Source: JBGTFE01 sp036403235
Lineage (GTDB): Bacteria > Acidobacteriota > Blastocatellia > Pyrinomonadales > Pyrinomonadaceae
Direction: 5' to 3'
Assembly: GCA_036403235.1 (NCBI GenBank)
Contig: DASWRI010000055.1
Span: 1-64,000, forward strand
DNA: 64,000 bases
Shown piece by piece: positions 60,430 to 64,000 of the stretch. The notes under the pieces are model-generated. The model did no database searches and had not been told where the DNA came from. It saw nothing but the letters and a program-made list of their open reading frames with translations. The position numbers were made by a program, and so were the translations under genes. Numbering within the stretch: the stretch's first letter is position 1; the number at the start of each line of letters is the position of its first letter.

Positions 60430-61440
60430 ATGAGTTATCCCTCGACAGCAACAATTAAAAAACTTTCAATTCTTTCAGGAAATACTTGTGCTTTTCCGAA
60501 TTGTCCAACGCCTTTGGTAGATGAGGAAAGTGGCATTATTACTGCACAAATGTGTCATATCAAAGCAAAAAACGCGGGCGGTGCAAGATATGATGCTTCT
60601 CAAAGTAATCAAGAGAGAGATGCTTTTGAAAATTTGATTTTAATGTGTCCGATTCATCACACAGTAATTGATGCTGACGTAGAATCATATACCGTAGAGC
60701 GATTGCATCAGCTAAAGAAAAATCACGAGTTAAGAGTATCTGTATCTAATGAGCCAGGAAATTTAGAGAAACTACTCGAAGATTATTTGCGCTCAATTAT
60801 TGAAAAAGGCAATCTTAATTCCGATTCATCAAAAACGATTAAAGAGGAAAACTCCGCTTTGATGAAGGCTCAAAAACTAGCTCAAGAAAAAATGCATAAT
60901 GAACGTCGGCAAGAATGGCTATATTCTTATGATGGTCTAGTAGATGGGATAAATTCGGTAATCGAGATTTTTTCTTTAATTAGTCAACGTATTTCCAACA
61001 ATACTGAGATATTTACGACTCTTGGGATTGAATTGAATGATAAGGAAAAAAATTTCCTCTCTATTTATACTCGCAAATTTGGTAGTCAGATTGAATTAAA
61101 GGGTTATGAGGAATCTCATTCTTATAATAATAGATTAACGAATGTCAGTCTCCAGATTGTTTTATTTAAGAAAAAACCATCTCCACAGGCAGGATTTTTT
61201 TATACCGAAGCCATTACTGTTATTACATTAAAGCCTGACCTAGCGGTTGATGGACAAGTTGTTTGGAAAAACACAGAAAATAAATCAATGATTTTAAATG
61301 CCGAAGCCGTTTGTGAAAAAATGTTTGATTTGTTGATAAACCAAATAAGCAAAAAGGAATCGTCTGAAAAAAAATTTCATAAAGAATCAGGAGAGATTGA
61401 TTATAGTTATGAAAATCCTTTTAATAACGATTACTGGTGA
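60430..61440 (+). CDS. HNH-module protein with distinct C-terminal domain (third)
   Basis: 336 residues. Residues 1-100 are again the HNH module (C20/C25, C42-H43, N68, C73, H76/H77). Next is a ~60-residue helical stretch, then a different C-terminal domain (WLYSYDGLVDGINSVIEIFS; LTNVSLQIVLFKKKPSPQAG). 88 bp after the second HNH gene. Three tandem genes with one shared nuclease head and three tails. Confidence 0.8.
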   Translation: MSYPSTATIKKLSILSGNTCAFPNCPTPLVDEESGIITAQMCHIKAKNAGGARYDASQSNQERDAFENLILMCPIHHTVIDADVESYTVERLHQLKKNHELRVSVSNEPGNLEKLLEDYLRSIIEKGNLNSDSSKTIKEENSALMKAQKLAQEKMHNERRQEWLYSYDGLVDGINSVIEIFSLISQRISNNTEIFTTLGIELNDKEKNFLSIYTRKFGSQIELKGYEESHSYNNRLTNVSLQIVLFKKKPSPQAGFFYTEAITVITLKPDLAVDGQVVWKNTENKSMILNAEAVCEKMFDLLINQISKKESSEKKFHKESGEIDYSYENPFNNDYW

Positions 61441-61449
61441 TTTTACCTG

Positions 61450-61713
61450 TTATTTAGCAATTTTATTTGGCAAGTTAATTTCATCATCAATCAATGCGTC
61501 AGTCGAAATTCCTGCAAGTCGAGCATAAGCAAGTAAAACAGGTAACGGTGGTTCTCTTGTTCCCAATTCAAAGGCTGAAATATAGTTTCGTGAAAAAGAA
61601 TCTATGTAGCCAAGCCTGATAACCATTTCGCTTTGAGATAATCCTAGCTGTTCCCGAATCCACAAAAGTTTCTCAGCCAATTTCTCAGGCTTCATTCTTT
61701 TAGCTTTGCCCAT
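61450..61713 (-). CDS. XRE-family HTH regulator
   Basis: 87 residues from the ATG at 61713, which follows GGAGG with six bases between. Cro/C1-type HTH (LLWIREQLGLSQSEMVIRLG, YISAFELGTREPPLPVLLAY). Convergent with the HNH trio, 9 bp apart, and may regulate element genes. Confidence 0.9.
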   Translation of the reverse strand: MGKAKRMKPEKLAEKLLWIREQLGLSQSEMVIRLGYIDSFSRNYISAFELGTREPPLPVLLAYARLAGISTDALIDDEINLPNKIAK

Positions 61714-61918
61714 TGGAAACCTCCAATGGAAAAGCATTAATTTTATTCTTGCCTCTAGCTTTAATTAAAGCTAATATGGTTTTACTTACAACATCCGCCG
61801 AGAGGTTTTTAATTAACTCGTCGGCTCTCATTATGCCTAAACTGGATTTTCCTTTGGCATTATGAAATTACAGGTTTAAGTTAAACTTTCCGAAACGAAA
61901 AAACAAGAAGAAGCAACA

Positions 61919-62287
61919 ATGGAAAATTCACTTTCGTGTCCTGTCTGTAATAATCTTTGCTCAACACAAGCTGCATCTTGTCCTAAATGTGGTCATCCCA
62001 TTAATAAAATTAACCAAGCAGTTGAAAACATTACTCCAAGCCAAGCCCCACCAAGCCCTTCAACTACAGGAAGCGCCTTAAGAGTTGTCTTGTGGATATT
62101 TTTCGCAATCAGCCTTTTGTATGCCTTTGGGATAATCGGAATATTGAATGAAATGCCATATTCCGATGGCGGATATGCTGATACTGTAATCCTTAAAAAC
62201 AAAATTGCTATCGCGTATCATATCGCTCCGCTAATTCTAATGATTATCGTGTTGGCAATTACATATTCAGCGAAGGAACGACCATAA
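61919..62287 (+). CDS. Zinc-ribbon membrane protein
   Basis: 122 residues. N-terminal ribbon CPVCNNLCSTQ...CPKCGHP, then a Pro/Ser-rich spacer, then two hydrophobic segments (VVLWIFFAISLLYAFGIIGI; HIAPLILMIIVLAITY). Resembles small zinc-ribbon plus transmembrane proteins of unknown role. Confidence 0.75.
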   Translation: MENSLSCPVCNNLCSTQAASCPKCGHPINKINQAVENITPSQAPPSPSTTGSALRVVLWIFFAISLLYAFGIIGILNEMPYSDGGYADTVILKNKIAIAYHIAPLILMIIVLAITYSAKERP

Positions 62288-62424
62288 AATATAATATTCA
62301 TACGTCGATTTATACAACATTGAAAAACCGCCAAAAATCCATTGTGCATTAAAAGAGCTAAGTTATTTAAAGCAAAGGGGATGGGGGTGCGCAACCTATC
62401 CAAAAATAATAGCTAAATAAAAGG

Positions 62425-63399
62425 TCATTTTCTCAAACCCATATTCTTTGAATTTCCATATCTGTTCCAAACGCTTTTTACAATTCTTTTAACTTCCGCT
62501 TCTGGCAAAGGATTGATTAAATTCTTGGTGTTTTTTGCCAGAAGAATTTCTAAAACTTGTTTTTCCGCAAAGCTATTTACCAACCCACACGCTTGTCTGT
62601 GTAGATATGTATTGCGCTCACCATCTTTAATCTGCTCAGTTAGAATCGTTGCTCCCGACGCGCCAGAAGCACCAAAAATCTTAGATTTTTCCGCTGTCAA
62701 TAATTCATAATTCAACCAGTTCGGAGCATCTTCGATTGGAGTATTTACGCCAAACCAAGAGTATTTCTTTCCGCTTTTATGATTGCTCGGAGGAACAATT
62801 ATGTAATTTTCTTCGCCTCTTATGTCCAATCCTTTATCAATCAATGAGGTTGAGCCGTTAATCTGAATTTTAAGAGGATGCTTGAAATACAGATGTCTTC
62901 CGCCTGAGCCTGTCAGAGTTGTTAAAGTAGCCTCGCAATCGTAATTGTCTTTCAACTTCAACCTGTAAAAATCCTTAATTTCCTCAAATGAATGCTCGCC
63001 TCCGTGTTGAATATCAATATCCAGAACGAAAATGCCTGTCGTAATTCCTGTCAGTATTGCGATATTTGCATTCGGAAATGTCTTCCACCAATCTTTGATT
63101 TTGTCTTCGTCAATGGTTGCTTCCTTATGACCAAATCTCGTTCTCGGATGTTTGCCTTGTCGAAGACAATTTTTCCAGTCTTTACAGGAACATCTGACAA
63201 AACTTTTGTTGATAATTACGTTATGCAAAGGAAGAACAGGATAACCAATCTTCGCATAGTATAAAGCGTGATTTAATATCTCGTTCTCGGTAATTCTCAC
63301 AATGCTTTTAGCGTTAAGAAACTCATCTTGTTCTGGAAGCTGTTGGCTAACTGAATCGAGTTTTGTGTAATGTGCATTATTGACTATATTTATCTTCAT
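62425..63399 (-). CDS. Prim-pol type bifunctional primase/polymerase
   Basis: 324 residues. N-terminal Prim-Pol domain: GYPVLPLHN start, CSCKDW.C...KHPRT loop, catalytic FVLDIDIQHGG (DxD), and TGSGGRHLYFKH with the histidine. GLDIRGEENYIIVPPS closes the core. A C-terminal primase helical segment (RNTYLHRQACGLVNSFAEKQ; LPEAEVKRIVKSVWNRYG) follows. No helicase domain is fused. Typical of element-encoded replication initiation. Confidence 0.9.
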   Translation of the reverse strand: MKINIVNNAHYTKLDSVSQQLPEQDEFLNAKSIVRITENEILNHALYYAKIGYPVLPLHNVIINKSFVRCSCKDWKNCLRQGKHPRTRFGHKEATIDEDKIKDWWKTFPNANIAILTGITTGIFVLDIDIQHGGEHSFEEIKDFYRLKLKDNYDCEATLTTLTGSGGRHLYFKHPLKIQINGSTSLIDKGLDIRGEENYIIVPPSNHKSGKKYSWFGVNTPIEDAPNWLNYELLTAEKSKIFGASGASGATILTEQIKDGERNTYLHRQACGLVNSFAEKQVLEILLAKNTKNLINPLPEAEVKRIVKSVWNRYGNSKNMGLRK

Positions 63400-63464
63400 T
63401 TTAAGCCTTATTTTGTATGTTTTTTATGAGTAAAATTCTAAAGATGCTAGAAATGTTCAGAGGA

Positions 63465-64000
63465 TTACTTACTTGTGGTTATAAGATGGTAATTTTTCAC
63501 TCGGTTCATAGAATCCGATATTCCATCAATTACAGTTTCCTCATTTGAACAGTCTTCTTCATCATTGCTGATTACAAGGTTTTCAAAGTCAGCAATCATT
63601 TTCTCTTTATGTTGTTGTTCTGACCATTCTGCTTCCATTTTGTTTAATTTCTCTGTTGCGCTCTTTAACACCCATTCGCACGATTTAACTGGATTCTCAC
63701 CAAGCTCAACATTCAATTCAAAAATCTTTTCAATTTTCGTCAAAATAGTTTTTCTAGCGCTCTGGATTCGACGAACAGGATGATATTTTTTAGCTTCTTC
63801 CGAAGGCTTATATTGCTCCTTCAGTTTTTCAATCGCCTTTTCCAAATTTTCTTCTAAACTGGCTTCTGGATTCTGTTCATTGACCTTTGCCAGTTCGCCC
63901 AAAATTACGAACTCATATTTACTTTTGAAATATTCGTATTTGTCGTTCTCATTCGGTTTTCTTCCGCCTTTTTCAATTATCCGAATAATCTCGAAATTCT
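63465..64000 (-). CDS. Hypothetical protein, 5' end beyond the window
   Basis: The frame stays open to the window edge, so this gene is incomplete; an internal TTG at 63902 is only an alternative start. About 178 residues are visible, helical and charged (SEEAKKYHPVRRIQSARKTI; CEWVLKSATEKLNKMEAEWS). No family recognised. Upstream of and same strand as the prim-pol gene, 65 bp apart, so possibly in the same replication operon. Confidence 0.65.
   Translation of the reverse strand, partial: NFEIIRIIEKGGRKPNENDKYEYFKSKYEFVILGELAKVNEQNPEASLEENLEKAIEKLKEQYKPSEEAKKYHPVRRIQSARKTILTKIEKIFELNVELGENPVKSCEWVLKSATEKLNKMEAEWSEQQHKEKMIADFENLVISNDEEDCSNEETVIDGISDSMNRVKNYHLITTSK

Larger units (their letters stand above)
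56254..64000. mobile_element. Integrative element 2 (right end beyond the window)
   Basis: Starts at the second att copy and runs to the window edge. It begins with the same SWIM (minus) and HTH (plus) pair as element 1, then an HNH/TIR trio, an XRE regulator, a zinc-ribbon membrane protein and a prim-pol primase. No integrase on this side: only 166 bp separate the att from the SWIM gene. GC content is the lowest of the window. The right border is not visible. Confidence 0.65.

Overview
The window reads as a bacterial chromosome segment of about 50% GC (roughly 1-44.4 kb), followed by clearly AT-richer acquired DNA (44.4-64 kb). The gene style fits an acidobacterium of the Blastocatellia/Pyrinomonadaceae kind. 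I see many secreted proteins with TonB-C, YCF48 or TPR domains, an RNase E/G with a very long charged insert, a secreted M1 peptidase and a LolA-like protein. Intergenic hairpins built from 7-8 bp tandem repeats are also common. This placement is inference from gene content; there is no rRNA in the window to confirm it.

Backbone, left to right. A 5'-truncated CvpA-CAP fusion is followed by a minus-strand run of M1 aminopeptidase, a small membrane protein and a frameshifted zinc-ribbon gene. Next come a TonB-C/TPR secreted protein and a secreted amidohydrolase of the MTA/SAH deaminase type. A minus-strand nucleoside uptake and salvage operon follows (two BmpA-type ABC permeases, punA, a four-helix-bundle IVP gene, udk, cdd, a methyltransferase). 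A plus-strand stress block holds clpB, grpE, three small genes and a ClpA/ClpC-type unfoldase. Then come YceI, a double TonB-C protein, a LolA-like protein, RNase E/G, a short family-A DNA polymerase, a coiled-coil zinc-ribbon protein, a secreted NUC1 nuclease and a large TPR protein. The stretch closes with era-prmA, YCF48-rnhA, an HD hydrolase with an SbcC-like ATPase, and recA with a 44-bp palindromic terminator.

Mobile region. A tRNA-Phe gene at 44405-44480 is an integration site. The 56 bp from its anticodon loop through its 3' end recur exactly at 56254-56309. They bound an 11.8-kb element carrying a tyrosine integrase, a SWIM zinc-finger protein, excisionase-like HTH proteins, a filamentous-phage gene II-like Rep, a type III restriction-modification system (res before mod) with an extra gene, and a DUF5677-like gene. 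A second, related element starts at the second att copy and runs off the window. It has the same SWIM/HTH head but no integrase on this side. It also carries a prim-pol primase and three consecutive genes that share one HNH nuclease module with different tails.

The first gene of that trio joins two winged-helix-like segments, the HNH module, a TIR domain with a WxxxE catalytic signature and an unrecognised C-terminal domain. Its start overlaps the end of an HTH regulator gene. The three HNH genes together are the best candidate here for an undescribed defence or element-maintenance system. The other outstanding pattern is the family of heptamer/octamer hairpins, found all over the backbone and seen nowhere in the two mobile elements.
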